From Strongylocentrotus droebachiensis (taxonomy: Eukaryota; Echinodermata; Echinoidea; Camarodonta; Strongylocentrotidae), in assembly GCA_035222895.1 (NCBI GenBank), contig JAVYIG010000036.1:372001-436000 (forward strand): a stretch of DNA of 64,000 nucleotides, given 5' to 3'. Made by a program: the position numbers and the translations under genes. Positions 20,642-33,460 of the stretch are shown here, piece after piece; the first letter of the stretch is position 1, and each line of letters starts with the position of its first letter. The notes beneath the pieces are model-generated. The model did no database searches and was not told the origin of the DNA. It worked only from the letters and a program-made list of their open reading frames with translations.

Positions 20642-21780
20642 CAGTGTGTCCCTAAAAAAACTATACACTTTTGAAATGGCTGCCGAATAACAAATATATG
20701 ATTCTAGGGGGAAAAGTTTTATATGTATGGAAAGCTCATAAACTCAACTTTCATATGACACCAAAAAGTTTGAAAATAATTCATGCTTGGGTGAGTACTG
20801 GTCACTTTTGTAAAGGGTATGGAAATTAGGTTGCGCACGAATTAGCCTTCCAATTTGTGAGAGGTAAATCCTTTGGAGCTTACCGAATTGAGGGTGATAT
20901 GATACATTCATGATTTGCTGAGTGAATTTCATGGTTTATTAAACCAAACTTTTATGCACGGAACAGGAATTTATTTTTCTATTGTAGCATTGTAACTTTC
21001 CCTGGTAGACTCAGTGGTGTGTTCATGAGAGTCCGGATGGGGTGATGGTACATGTTGTAATTTCCATGTTACAAACTGTTATTTTTTTACATTTGTGACT
21101 TTGAATAAAAACCTTCACCCCACATTTCAGTTACCATTTACCTGAAGAATAAGTAGCCGACATCTTGGACATTCCTTTTGTCAACAAACCGTATTTGAAT
21201 ATTCAATTTACATTATCCCTACCTGGGTATTGAGTAAATCAATGAGATGTTCAACTAATCTTACAATAATTGAAATGTGGGGTGAAGGTTTTTATTCAAA
21301 GTCACAGATGTAAGAGAATAACAGTTTGTAATATGGAAATTACAACATGTATCATCACCCCATCCTGACTCCCATGAACACACCACTGAGTCTACCAGGG
21401 AAGTTACAGTGCTACAATAAAAAATGCAATTCCTGTTAACTCATGCATAAAATGTTAATCCCATAAACCAAACATTTCACTCAGCAAACCCAAACTTATC
21501 ACAATTGATCATAAATTGGTCATATCATCCTCAATTCGGTAAGCTCCAAAGGATTTACCTCTCACAAATTGGAAGGCTAATTCCTGCGCAACCAAATTTT
21601 CATACCCTTTACAAAAGTGAGCAGTGCTCACCCGAGCATGAATTATTTTCGCAACTTTTGGTGTCATATAAAAGTTGAGTATATGAGCTTTCCATACATA
21701 TATAACTTTTCCCCCTAGAATCATATATTTGTTATTTGGCAGCCATTTCAAAAGTGTATAGTTTTTTTCGGGACACACTG
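20642..21780. mobile_element. 1.14-kb foldback DNA element with ~490-bp arms
   Basis: Left arm 20642-21129 and right arm 21271-21780 are inverted copies with scattered mismatches and small indels, around a 141-bp loop. The ends read CAGTGTGTCCC on both sides. TA precedes (20640-20641) and follows (21781-21782) the element, consistent with a TA target duplication as in Tc1/mariner-type elements. A 90-codon open frame in the right arm (minus strand) is not a recognised transposase, so the element is non-autonomous. Arm divergence suggests an old insertion. Confidence 0.8.
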
Positions 21781-22224
21781 TATATACTTCTGATTAACTG
21801 GTGATTCTGGCGATATGTTTTTAATAAGGTTCTTTCATAATTCCCCCTTCTTCAAACTTAAGCCAATCATTGAATAATGTATTATTTGGGGGTAATTCAG
21901 GTGTTTAACCAAATATAACAAGCCATAACCAAACAAGAGTCATTATCATGTTTTTTCATCACCAAAATGTATCCATGTTTTGTATCATATTTCTGTTCTT
22001 TGTAAACTATGTCTGAGCCTTGAATTTTTACATGTTAGCAAACCAAAACTGTGAATGTTGAATGACATTGGAAAAATAAATACATTGAAATTGAAAAATT
22101 GAAATTGTTTGCTTATGTGTTTGTAATATCATGATATTTGGCAAAGAATGAATATGAAATAGTCTTGATGATTTTGAAATTTCTACCCACTATAATAATT
22201 ATTTTGTATTAATAAACGTATATC

Positions 22225-22465
22225 CGTTCGACGTTATTTTAAAGGGGGTGTAACATGACGAGATTACGTGTCTTTCTCCTGGCCTGACTCGGGGACAATC
22301 GGGTATGATACGACTACGGACGACGCGACCGCAGTATTCACGTGCGTGCAGCATACGCGAAACCGAAGCGTGAGGATAACCTCTGTCTGTTTCGCGAACG
22401 TTAGCGCGCGCTGTCCGTTAATCAAATCCATTCGTTTACGTGCAGTTGTCCAAAAGAAGTCGTAG
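22225..22465. other. CpG-dense patch
   Basis: About 240 bases with many CpG dinucleotides (for example GGACGACGCGACCGC and GCGAACGTTAGCGCGCGC) in an otherwise CpG-poor, AT-rich region. No gene or RNA recognised. It could be a regulatory element or an old repeat. Confidence 0.4.
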
Positions 22466-22732
22466 ATGGCGTTAACCAGTATTTGCCATGCTATATTCCC
22501 TTTAAATTTTACTAAACGAGGTGAGGTGAATTCTGACTTTGCATGGATTGCTGATGAATACTGAGGGGTACATTCGCTGGCACGTTACTCATGTTCCGTT
22601 GTTCCGTACTGGATGAAACTCATCCCCTATCTGTTACCAGTGTTACCATGGTGACAAGGTCCAATAAGTACCGACATGTCGGAAATTTTTCAACACCATG
22701 CATCATAGGTCTTTTTCAGTTTGCCAGGCTCT

Positions 22733-22756
22733 ACCCTCTCTCTCTCTCTCTCTACC

Positions 22757-22841
<85 letters not shown>

Positions 22842-22880
22842 ATTTCTCAATCTCTCACTCTCTCACTCTATCTATCTATC
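22733..22880. repeat. (CT)n microsatellite
   Basis: Long CT tract with occasional T or A interruptions, ending in CTAT/CATC tetramers. Confidence 0.95.
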
Positions 22881-22891
22881 CATCTATCTAT

Positions 22892-23075
22892 TTATAAGAT
22901 GATGACGTGGATCCCAATCAAATGACTGGTTGAGAGCGTACACGTGACCAGGCATTTGTTTTGACTAACACGTAATGTTGAACATGACCGGTCATTATCA
23001 AATGCTAATGACCAGTCATTAGTAAAATCATGTTCTAAAAATCATTTTATAAAACAAACAAAACATAATCTTATG
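22892..23075 (+). repeat. Dispersed repeat, copy 2 (see 8419-8600)
   Basis: Shares TTGAGAGCGTACACGTGA, ATGACCGGTCATTA-like palindromes and TTTATAAAACAAA with the copy at 8419-8600. It directly follows the CT microsatellite. Confidence 0.65.
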
Positions 23076-25774
23076 AAACAAATAACACACATCATTCTGT
23101 TCGGGCACTCAATGCTGAGTATCATTTGTTTACTATCCATCCATCTATCTATACAATCATGTATCAATCATCTCCCTGTTATCTCTCAATCTCTCGGTCG
23201 AGGGGAATATAAACGGCAATCTAGAATTAAAGTCTATTGTAATAGTATTTGGATTATCTTGCAATAGCGAAATACACTTTACACTGAAAGGTGTTTCTTT
23301 GTTTGTTTCTTCTTTAGTCTTTTTATGACAAGATGAACAGTACATGGGATTTCTTTCTTTATTTTGTCAAAAATAACTTCCTAGCCCCTTTTCGGTTTTT
23401 TCATTTGCAAATGTCTGGCTGTTTATTCCAACTTGATTTTTGTTAAAGTCATTTATAACGACTCAGTAGTTAGGCTACCTTGTATACGAATTGTAGCCAA
23501 GTTTGATTGCATTACTAAGAATTACTGCAGACAATAACGTTTAAATATACACTTTTTATCCCCAGGTACCGGAAAACGACCTTTATGTTCATTTCGTTGT
23601 TCACGCTCTATTTGGATTCTTTCTGCTGTTCATTTCCTTTCCCCTGTCTCAAATTTTTAAATGTCCATTTCCCTTTTCCTTCTAGAATTCGTGTTGAAAT
23701 GGCAAAGAGAAGAACAGTGGTCTCTAAACGAATCCACTACGATCGGGTTTCGGCCTAGCAGGCTTTAAACAGACGGTGGATTGCCTAGCGGGCGGGAAGT
23801 TTCGGCTTCGGGACGCACTTGGGACTTCGATGACTGATCGTGGATGAGAGGTTTTCAATGTGGCGTGAATCCGTTTTGGATGGTTTCGCGGGGGCTCTCT
23901 TTTTCATTTTTGTTTTGTCTTTCTCTCTCCCCCTACTGATTCTGCTGCTGCTGATGGTGGGTGAGCTAGCTAGCTGAATCGTGATGTAAGGCTGCCTAAG
24001 TTTCAAGTTCAGGGTCACCTGTATAATACCGTAACGGCTGACACTCATTTCTATCATCAGTGTTAAGAGGGGATGAAGTGTGGTAATGGGGGCGGGCTTG
24101 GGCAGGGCGAGGGATGGGGGCTTGTGACACAATTATGATTTGTTGATGTCACTCAATTTGTTTACATTTAGATTTTACTTTGATAATTTTAAATAATCTA
24201 TTATACTGTTTTAAGATCTACAATCGTAGCACTCGGTGATATTTTTCTGTACAATGTTTTGAATATTTTTAAATCACATTCAAGCAAAGGTTTTCATTTT
24301 AAGTTTTAATAGTATACAAAAGGAGAAAGTAAGATGTTACGGTTTAAAACATCGTATTTCTTTGATTGATTAATATGATTATTGTTTTTAAAACAAACAG
24401 CAAAAACCAGAATGGCAGTGACATCGGATATTGCTAACTTTTGATTTGAGATGATTTTATTCGTGTAACAACGTAGTCCTAGTACTGTTTAACATATTTC
24501 AAGCTACTACAACACAAAACCAAACATTCAACGAGATATACGAAAATACAGATATTGAGTTAATAATTTATTCATTATTACACATTTTAATTAAGAGATC
24601 TGAGCATGTCATCCGTAAAAACCGCACCCCACTCATCCCCTTTCTCCCCCTCTGACTCTGCCTCTCTCTCTCTCTCTCTCTCTCTTTCTTTCTCTCTCTC
24701 TCTCTCTCTATAAATTTTTGCTTTCGTTCCCTCTTTATTTTTCACGTATCACCCCTTTAAGGACACCACACACCATCAAGGTGTGGGCCCACTTAGCAGC
24801 CCAGATGCGGGGTGACGAGTTCCCCTCCAATCCCCTCCTCTCGCCCCCGATTAAAGGTCAAGTTCGAACTTTTTGTTGATCCCTTCCTCAACCAATGCTC
24901 CCGGATTGTACTTTTTTTCAAGTTTCAACATCGTACAAATAAACATGGCTTCCCACAATATATTGGTCGCAGATGGGTGATACTGCGAGTCTACAGAACT
25001 AAAAATGAACGTCGAAAATGATTTCCAGTTGCAAGAGTTCTGCATCTGTTTCGAAAGGCCGAAGTGACTTTCAATACTCTGTTTCTTTTCTTTCCCAGAT
25101 TGTGCATGCAGTTCCGAAAATTATTCTAGCGATAATATAATATCTGATAATATGTTCGACATTTTATGTTAGCATATGATTCATGAAAAAGTTTGAACTC
25201 GTGCATTTTACGAGTTATAAAGTAAGTTGAAGGACAAAAACAAAACACCTCATATCTAATGACACTTTATGAATCAAAAGTTTTCGTCATCATTTAAAGA
25301 ACAACAATCATTTTTGTATTTTTCACTTTGGACTGTTCCAAAAACAAAGCCGTATTGTTTAGATCATTTATAATCTACACAGTGCTTTGCAATGAGCCTA
25401 CTTTCCCGGTCAACTGTTTTCACTTATATCTTCAGGTCAAGATTAATGGCCGTCTTCTGCAAACAGATCTTCATGAATTTAGGTGTTACTCATTCCATGC
25501 ACTTGCATATATATCGTAAAAAGCGTATGAAAGATATATGTTCTTCTTGAGCGCTCCAAAACACCCAGGTTAGGCCGAAAGAAAAAGATCTTAGAGGAAA
25601 AAATGTATTAAACCATTCAAAACTGAGAAATATCAGTCCAAAGAGGGAGTAAAAAAATATATTACAAGTTGTTTTTTTTTCTTTTTTTTCCGACCGACCG
25701 CCCCATGTTTTGGCACCGAAAGGGCAATGCAACATCTTCTTGTTTTTAGGCCTAATGAAACGGATTATATGCTT

Positions 25775-26021
25775 CATGGCAGTGTAGAAATAATGATTGT
25801 GATTACCCTGGAAGGCTCGCCAGCTTCAATGCTGTTCTACCTGAGGGCCATGCAAATATTATTACCCCCGGCTAATGTCAGGTACCCCCTGTGCACCCGG
25901 GTGGAGAGTGGCACGTGATGATGAATGCCTTTCCAAAGGACGTTAGTGCCGGGCTGGGATTCGAACCCTCAACCCTTAGATTGAGAGTCAAGTGAATGAA
26001 CCACTACACCGCTACATTCCC
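25775..26021 (-). mobile_element. tRNA-derived SINE (minus strand)
   Basis: On the minus strand the A box GTGTAGTGGTTCA (25997-26009) and a perfect B box GGGTTCGAATCCC (25956-25968) mark the tRNA head. The body shares ordered blocks with the SINE at 287-575 and extends to about 25775. It is better preserved than that copy. Confidence 0.8.
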
Positions 26022-26094
26022 ACAAGCTTAATTCGGCTATCATTTTCCGTTTCAAATCAAATTTGTTTTTATTTTAAACGTAATATAAATTATC

Positions 26095-26207
26095 ATCTCT
26101 CTCTCTCTCTCTCTCTCTGCTCATTTCTATCCGACTTTTCCCCTTTTTCTCTCTTCATTTACGAAGTAATAATAAGTTTGTAATGAAGTTTACTTCCGTT
26201 TCCCTCT

Positions 26208-26247
<40 letters not shown>

Positions 26248-26380
26248 GTCTCTCACTCTCTCTTTCTCTCTCTCTTTCTCTCTCGCTCTGGCTCTTGCTC
26301 TTCTCTCTCCTTTTTTTTTTCTCTCCATATACGTCCAATGTTATTCACCCATCTTAACTTATTATCTTGACTTTCTCCTG

Positions 26381-26432
<52 letters not shown>

Positions 26433-26434
26433 AT

Positions 26435-26480
<46 letters not shown>

Positions 26481-26640
26481 TTCTCTCCCTCTCTTTCTCT
26501 CCCTCTCTTTCTCTTCACTTCTCTTCTCTTCTTTTTCTCTTCACTTCACTTCTCTTCTCTTCTCTTCTCTTCTCTTCGGTTCTCTCCTCTCCTTTCATCT
26601 CCTCCCATCTCATCGCATCTCCTCTCCCTCCCTCCCCCCA
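26095..26640. repeat. CT/CTT-rich low-complexity tract
   Basis: Several (CT)n blocks (26095-26118, about 26211-26311, about 26385-26520) grade into TCTTC and CTCC repeats. The long open frames through it are artefacts of the repeat. Confidence 0.95.
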
Positions 26641-28839
26641 TCTGCCATCCAATGTTATTCGCCCCTCGTATTTGTACCTCACCATCTTGATGCCCTCCGA
26701 TGGGCCCGCCCGGTCAAGAGCAAGTCAACCACAAATTGAATTGATTTTCAATAATGTTCCATCGATCGATCAGCTGAGAAGATTCGCTGCTTGCTGGCTT
26801 GCCCGACATGGGTTGCTGTGATTAACTCTAGATTTGGAGCTCGAGGGCCCAGACTTTCAATGTCATTTCTCCAATGTCATGTCTGTATATATATGGAATT
26901 CATTCTGTTTTTGTTGTTCTTTTTTGTTGTTATTTGTCACAATTATTAACTTTGTCAAGTGAGTGCATTATTCGAAAGAAACAATATTAACTCTCAGACG
27001 AAGCATGAGATTACATAACGAGTGGAGTTTTTCCTTGTAGTATACACTTTGATTGTATTCCATATGTTTTATAATTTGGATCCATAACTTAAAAATGATA
27101 TTTGAATAAAGAGACGCTGGGCATGAGAAATTCTAGAAACATATTTTAGAGTGTAAGTTTCGTTTCTTCAATATTTGAAAAACAGAAAACCTCATTCATT
27201 CAACGATTTGATACGATCAAATAAAACAATCTTACGACTTAAGTAATTTCTCTTGATAGACTTGGTGCAATATAGATGTGGCGACAAAACATTGACGACA
27301 CAATAGTTTCTCTTTCGATACGCAGCGAAAGAAAAATTCAGTTTCATGTCATGTTTTTCTTATCGCTATACAAGAACGTCTTGTTACCCTTCAAAGACAC
27401 CATACGTGATCTTTCCAGCTAAAGAAAATTATCTCACTATATTGATAACATTCCCCAATTTTTTTACCTGCGGGGCACAAACTTTCTGACTTGCCTCGAG
27501 ATATTTGTCAAGGTTATATTTCTGTTCCTCAAGAAATTGTGCCGGGTAACTAGATGCAGGGGCACGGGGGAACATACCCCAATCAAATGATGAAAATAAA
27601 AAGAGGGGAAAAAAGGAAAGGGACTGAAAGAAGAAGTCGATAAACAAAAAAACTCTAGTAAGCTCTCATTAATCAGTGGCGCAGTAAATTGTGTGTTTGT
27701 TTATGTTTCTTTGTCGATTATTTCAATACATAATTAATAAACAAATCACAAAAAAAGTATTATGCACAATTTAGAGTACAATGTACGATTTCTAAAAAGA
27801 GGGAGGAAAATAAAATAAGAAGAACAGCATTTACGAACGAAAGGCACTACTGAATCTCAGTAATCGTTAACAACTCATTTGGAGTATATTATATACTTCT
27901 AAATGATTTGTTTAAAAGTAGTTTGAGTTGCCATTAACCTTGTACGACCGAACAAGACCGATGCCCCCCCCCCCCCCCTCTTACAAAAAAAAACAATGGG
28001 GAGTGCTCCCGCCCCCTCAATAACGCTACGCCACTTTTAAGGTATGTGCAGAAGATCGATGGATAATCAAGGATTGAACACAGTGGCTCCTCATTATTGG
28101 AAATCTCGAATCAAGTCGGTAGCGTGTGATGATACATGAATATTGATTTTGGTATGATCTTCGAAATGATTACTTCTGCTTGATTAATAAGACAAACAAT
28201 GCGACCGAACATTGGATGTATGAGGTTCAACATTTTCCTATCAGAATCATGAGTACTCAGAATTATGAATTTTCAGGGGGTTTTTTTTCTTCAATATTTA
28301 CTTTTGTTTTAACGGTCATAATAAATTGCACAGACATGGAATATATTCTTTTTTAAAGCACATTTATCGGTTTAATAAGGTCATTTGAATATATTATGGT
28401 GGAAAAGAGGCGGAAAGTACATGTATGGAATGAAAGCTTATTTTACGTTTGATGGGTATTCTGGATCTTGTGTGAAGGATAAAAATGCAGAAAAAGTTGT
28501 GATATTGGGCGTAAGTTTATTAATTACTCCACAACAATTCTTAATCATGTAATCATTCCTGAGTATCTTTCACTGGTATATTGGGCTGTTATGGCCCATC
28601 ATACTATTCCACGTATATTGCGTTGTAAATATTAATCAATTTACTTATTTTCGTCTACATCACATCACATCATAAATCCGGAACATTTACTGAAGTGCTT
28701 TAAGCATATCTATGAGTGTCCAGCAGTTATAAGTCCTTAATCGAAAGAGGGCAGTGTTCATTTACATGGACTGGGAACCAACGTGCGCCTTGTCGAAGCA
28801 GACCCTTGATATGGGCATGAAGATTTTACATGAAGGAGG

Positions 28840-29175
28840 AGCAGAATAGAAACCACAGAAGTAAGATGAGAGAAGAAAGTATAAATTGGGGGGGGGTTAA
28901 GAAGGAAAAGTAAGTAGATGAAGAAAGAGAAGACGGAGAAGGACAGGAAGGAAAAGAAGAAAGAAGAAGAAGAAGAAGAAGAAGAAGAAGAAGAAGAAGA
29001 AGAAGAATAAAAAGAAAAAGAAGATGGAGAAGGAGGTGGAGAAGAAGCAAAAGAAGAATGAATGAAAAATGTAGAAGAAGAAGAAGAAGATTATCATCAT
29101 CATGAAGAAGAATAAGAGGAAGAACAAGAAGCAGAAGAAAATGAGAAGGAGAGAACGACGAAGAATCATATGAAA
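28840..29175. repeat. Purine-rich tract with a (GAA)n core
   Basis: Almost only A and G on the plus strand, with a pure GAA run at about 28960-29007 and a second short one near 29071-29088. Confidence 0.9.
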
Positions 29176-30116
29176 AAGAGGTCGACTGAATAGTATGGTG
29201 AGACATGTCAAAATTAATACCAATCTGTTTAATTATCTTGTTTTTCACTCTCTCAGATAACTGATTGACAAGATTTGGGATATTTTTTTGCCTTCAGACG
29301 ACAATGACCATGAAACGGTCGTTGACATCCCCGCTACGTTTCTTTCATTGATCGGCATAGCATCTATGATGATGATGATGTAGCCTTTCTACAAGACATC
29401 GCTCAATTATGATGTCATAATTTTTTCAAATATTCCTTTATTTCGGGGTGTGCTTCACGTGTGTGCATTGTGATGTGAACGTTGAGAGTTAAAATAAGGA
29501 TCAATACTATTCTGCAGGAAGATGTTCTCAGTCAACATTATAATAGCCTACTATTTTTACAATAGTTTAAATAAACTCTTTCAAAGTACTCATTTAAAAT
29601 GTCCAGCCAAAAGAGACGTAGAAGCACAAATTGCAGCGAACATCAATATACTTATTCTAACTTATTAGACGTAGGTAGTAGCTCATAAAAAGGGGAAAAG
29701 AAACCGTAGGAAAGATGATAATTTTACCACCAGGACCAGCTAATAAAGTAAAACTTGCTTACGGGTGTTAGGATGTAATCATTCATCTAAAAAGTCTCGC
29801 ATTATACATTTCTGTTTTTCAATTACCATTTTTTAATCACTATATTAGAAATGCTACATAATTATGTTTAGAAAAGGTTTTAAATGAAGACGACAGAAAC
29901 CGAGACTATACTTGTGTGATTAAAAATTGATGTTCTCATCATCCGTTGGCAAGTCACATGACCAGAGGCAAGAGAGAAACCGCCATATCTGACCTCCAGG
30001 AATACAAACATATCACATTCCATGTTTTCATTCTGAGTAACCAACGTGTTTGCTTGACTGGAAATATCGAATCTGAAAGAAGACACGAATGTCGACGATA
30101 TTGAGTTTATGATCGT

Positions 30117-30541
30117 CATTTAAAGTGACTCGGTAACATTGTTGAAGGTTGATGAAAACATTGCATATTTTTGTATGAAATGTTACTTATTATATCACTT
30201 CTACTGTACTAACCTTCTAACATGCACAAAATCCTGAAAACACTCTCAAACCACAAAGATATTTCTGGTTTTCTAACAGTAAATTCTCTCAACCATTTTG
30301 AATTTTCCCAACCGTTTCCATGAAAATAAAACACAAGACAGGCTTTTAACAATAGTTTAACACTTGAATGTCTGGAATTGTATAAAGAGCCAATTCATTG
30401 CTTTGTGACGATTTAAATTCTCCTCAAACGTAATTAAATTGTAATAAAATAGTTTGGAGAATTCCGGAATCGATCAGATAACTTCTTTCCATTTTTTATC
30501 ATTAATAATGGTCTAAACAATGTTACCAAGTCCCTTTGATA
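30117..30541. mobile_element. MITE-like inverted-repeat element
   Basis: The left end TTTAAAGTGACTCGGTAACA and the reverse complement of the right end ATCAAAGGGACTTGGTAACA match over about 20 bases, continuing ATTGTT. It is about 425 bp and non-coding. A related single end occurs at 19119-19139. Confidence 0.6.
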
Positions 30542-31169
30542 AGTAATCCGTCTTCCCTTTTCATCCCAATATTTCTTCGTCAATTGGAGGAGTCTTTCGG
30601 AGGGAACTGGGGATATTATAATGATGATAATGATAAAAAGATATATGATTTCCTAGCTTTCTTCTAGATTAACATTTATGAGAATTTGAAAAAAGGATGC
30701 ATGTATATGTTGCCTCAAATAATTTTTGTCTTAAAAAACGGTTTAAACATTGTACAACGGATTATATTCAATTTATTAGCACGATTATTAAGTCAGTAGA
30801 TCGAAATTAAAGTGCAATACTGCTATTTGTTAGGGGGAGTTCTCCTTCGAGCAGTATAATGTGGAAATGACGAAAAGGCTCTGAGCTGAACGAATTAAAT
30901 TATGGAAGAAAAGCTCTTACCAATTTTAAGGACACTGGCAATTCTAAGTATATGAGTATATCTGACTTCTAATCGATCTAAAGGAGCTATTATTTTTCTA
31001 ATAGGAATTGGGTTCTTTTTTCAACTTTAGGATGACTTATATCGGTAATACCAATATCTGAATACAGATATTCAGATGGGGCAACTGGCTCTGCTCTTCA
31101 TAACTTGTCCCCGATTCGGAGATATTCTAGGCCAATGATGGAAATAACATGATGGCAGAATATCGGTTT

Positions 31170-31390
31170 TCAACTTTGAGGGCCAAATTCTAGGTCTCCA
31201 GTATCATATTTGCCATTAAACCAACACGAAGGTCTGAAACTCTGCGTGTTGTCTCGGTCCAGCTGGTACTCTCGTCGCCTCGGACCACGGACCCTGGACT
31301 TTCGGGGAGGTTGCGCCTCCCAGGTCCGCTCACCGGGTGTCGTTTCGACAAGACTTGTTTGTCCCAACTCTTGCTAATTGATCCAGACGT
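31170..31390 (-). other. GC-rich open frame, possible exon of unknown gene
   Basis: A minus-strand frame of about 65 codons (TTPGERTWEAQPPRK ... SCWFNGKYDTGDLEFG, stop at 31170) has GC-rich third positions unlike the AT-rich surroundings. A possible acceptor (AATTAG) lies just upstream. No family was recognised and no neighbouring exon found. Chance is a real alternative. Confidence 0.2.
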
Positions 31391-32432
31391 GAAGAATGTC
31401 CAGAAAAAATCGGAAGTTTAAAATCCGTCACTGATCTCGTCGGTCATTACAAGGGTTAACGACACCTTAAACAGGGCCTAATACCCCGATTAACGGGGAT
31501 CAATTTGGCTTACAAGAAAAGAGATTGATTCTTCTCAAAGAATAGAGCCTTTTTTTAGAGGTCTTTAAAAATACCGACGTTCATCTTTGACCAGATTACG
31601 TAAAGCCGTTCCCAATTAGAATCTTGTTAAAAGAAATCATTTAAAGGGTTTCTACTTTTTGTAAGTGTTTCTGTTTCGAAACCGCATTGAATGACGAATG
31701 GACTTTTGGCAAAGATTTCCAATCCTGTTTAAACAGATTGCTGTGTATTAGTCTAAGAAAACCATAGAGAGGAATTTTTAGTAAAGATTGATGTGTTGTT
31801 ATTGTTGCTAAAAACAAGCTTATTCTATTTTAGATTATAATTTGTTTCCGTCGGAGCTGTTCAATTTTTCAGCCTTTCGCTTTTCTTTGAAGAACCGATC
31901 AGGTAGCTCATTATCTCAGAGTCAAACTTCAATTATTTGTTTTTCTCTCTAAACATGGGACATTCAAATGTAACAGTACGTGTATTATAACGAACAATTA
32001 GGTCAAAGTATTTAGGCGTCTAATATATCAACAAAATCCCAGTATTAGATATTTCTCTAAAAATGACATTTGTAGATTATTGTGGAACATTCCGCGAATG
32101 CATTTTATAACAAATTCTCATGAAATAAAAAAAAATACTACAAAAGATGCTTATTTCTGTGTTCATACATTAAACAGTGATCTTGGAGAGATTATAATCA
32201 TTTTAAGTAGTTTAAGGTAAATTTATGATATGATATTTATGAAATGTCCAATAAAGCCAATCGTTAGATGTAGTACATGTAGAATTGTACTATTTTGAAC
32301 AAACCTAAAAGAGTCAAGTAAATACACCTTTAAAACCAACTGTCTTGAAAGCACAGGTTTTTCTCACCTCATTTTTATTTTTATTTTTTTTCCGTATTTA
32401 TGTAATACAACTTCGCCCCTCTTTCCCTTTCT

Positions 32433-32433
<1 letters not shown>

Positions 32434-32486
<53 letters not shown>
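32434..32486. repeat. C run plus (CT)n microsatellite
   Basis: About ten C followed by about twenty CT dinucleotides. A second similar tract lies at 32958-33023. Confidence 0.95.
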
Positions 32487-32490
<4 letters not shown>

Positions 32491-32981
32491 GATTGGAGAA
32501 GAAAAATTATTTAAAAAATAGTTTTAATATAATCTATGTTCGCAGTCCGCATTTGTATTGGTTGCAATATAATGTACATGATAAAAACAACGATGCAAAA
32601 TTGAAATACATGTATAGTTCAGTCAATGGAATTTTTTTAAAAATAAGAAACTTTCTATCAGCTGTTTCCTCTTTCTCTTCCTCGTGAATATGAAATTTAC
32701 ATTAAATTTACTTTTTGTATTAATATGCTGTTTTGTTCATTTCCTTTTTTATCAGTCAAGTCTATGTCAACTGTATTTAAACATCATTGAAACTACAAGT
32801 GTACATATTTTGTAATATAACCCCCATATTAAAGTTGATGCCAACTTTGTCTTACACTAAATGATATATTAACGATTGCATTATATATTTATTTTACAAA
32901 ATTGTTGGCATTTGGTTTATTTTCATGGCACTTTTCACTTCCAAACTCTCCCTTCAACCCCCCCCCCCTTTTTTTCCCCCG

Positions 32982-33022
<41 letters not shown>

Positions 33023-33239
33023 CATTTTGTCACCGAATCTCACGGCTGAAAGCAGTGTGCAAACAAGGTCTTTGCTCATGACTGGTAGCCGTGACATAGA
33101 ACACAAATAGAAATGTCAAGAAACAAACAAAAGCGTAAAGAAACCCCTCCATTTCACACCAATCGGCGTAAAAAGAAGAAAAGCCCCACAGACCACACGT
33201 ACGGTCTATCCATCCACAGCAAACTATACTGAACTGTCA

Positions 33240-33460
33240 GAGCGTGGTTTCCTATTGGTTCAATTCAACGCACGCGCAGTGTCGCCACAATGAATCTTCG
33301 TCAAGATCGCGGTTCGGGCAGCGTACACAGTCACTCGAGCAAAAAGCGAGAAGACACGGAAAACTAATATCAAGCGTTTGCATTCGCCTCTCTGTGCATC
33401 CACCGTTCGACCATTCTGGCTACTGAGTTTCAGAAATTCATTTCAGTAGGTTTGTGAAAG
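33240..33460 (+). promoter_or_regulatory. Probable netrin promoter region
   Basis: About 0.6-0.75 kb before the netrin ATG. It contains an inverted CCAAT box (CCTATTGGTTC near 33250-33260) and a GCACGCGCAG stretch (about 33271-33280) resembling an NRF-1 site, with locally raised CpG. No TATA box was identified. The transcription start and any 5' UTR intron are unknown, so this is an inference. Confidence 0.3.

Larger units (their letters stand above)
21783..25774. other. Intergenic, repeats only
   Basis: No gene recognised. Contents: a retroelement-like tail (AATAAATACATTGAAATTGA, about 22075-22094), a CpG-dense patch (22225-22465), CT microsatellites (22733-22880, 24661-24709) and dispersed-repeat copy 2 (22892-23075). 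Confidence 0.55.
26022..33239. other. Intergenic, repeats and AT-rich DNA
   Basis: No convincing gene. Contents: pyrimidine tracts (26095-26640), a C run at about 27963-27979, a purine/GAA tract (28840-29175), a MITE-like element (30117-30541), a GC-rich open frame of unknown meaning (31170-31390, minus strand) and CT tracts (32434-32486, 32958-33023). The other stretches show nothing recognisable. Confidence 0.55.

Noticed and set aside
26183-26821. 212-codon Leu/Ser-rich frame
   Set aside because: Low-complexity CT tract; no composition or domain typical of a protein.
27675-28040. Possible hAT-like MITE with CAGTGGCG ends
   Set aside because: The left (CAGTGGCGCAGT) and right (reverse complement AGTGGCGTAGCG) ends match only about 10 bases and no target duplication was found.
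28826-29248. Leu/Phe-rich frames on the minus strand
   Set aside because: Artefact of the GAA/purine-rich repeat.
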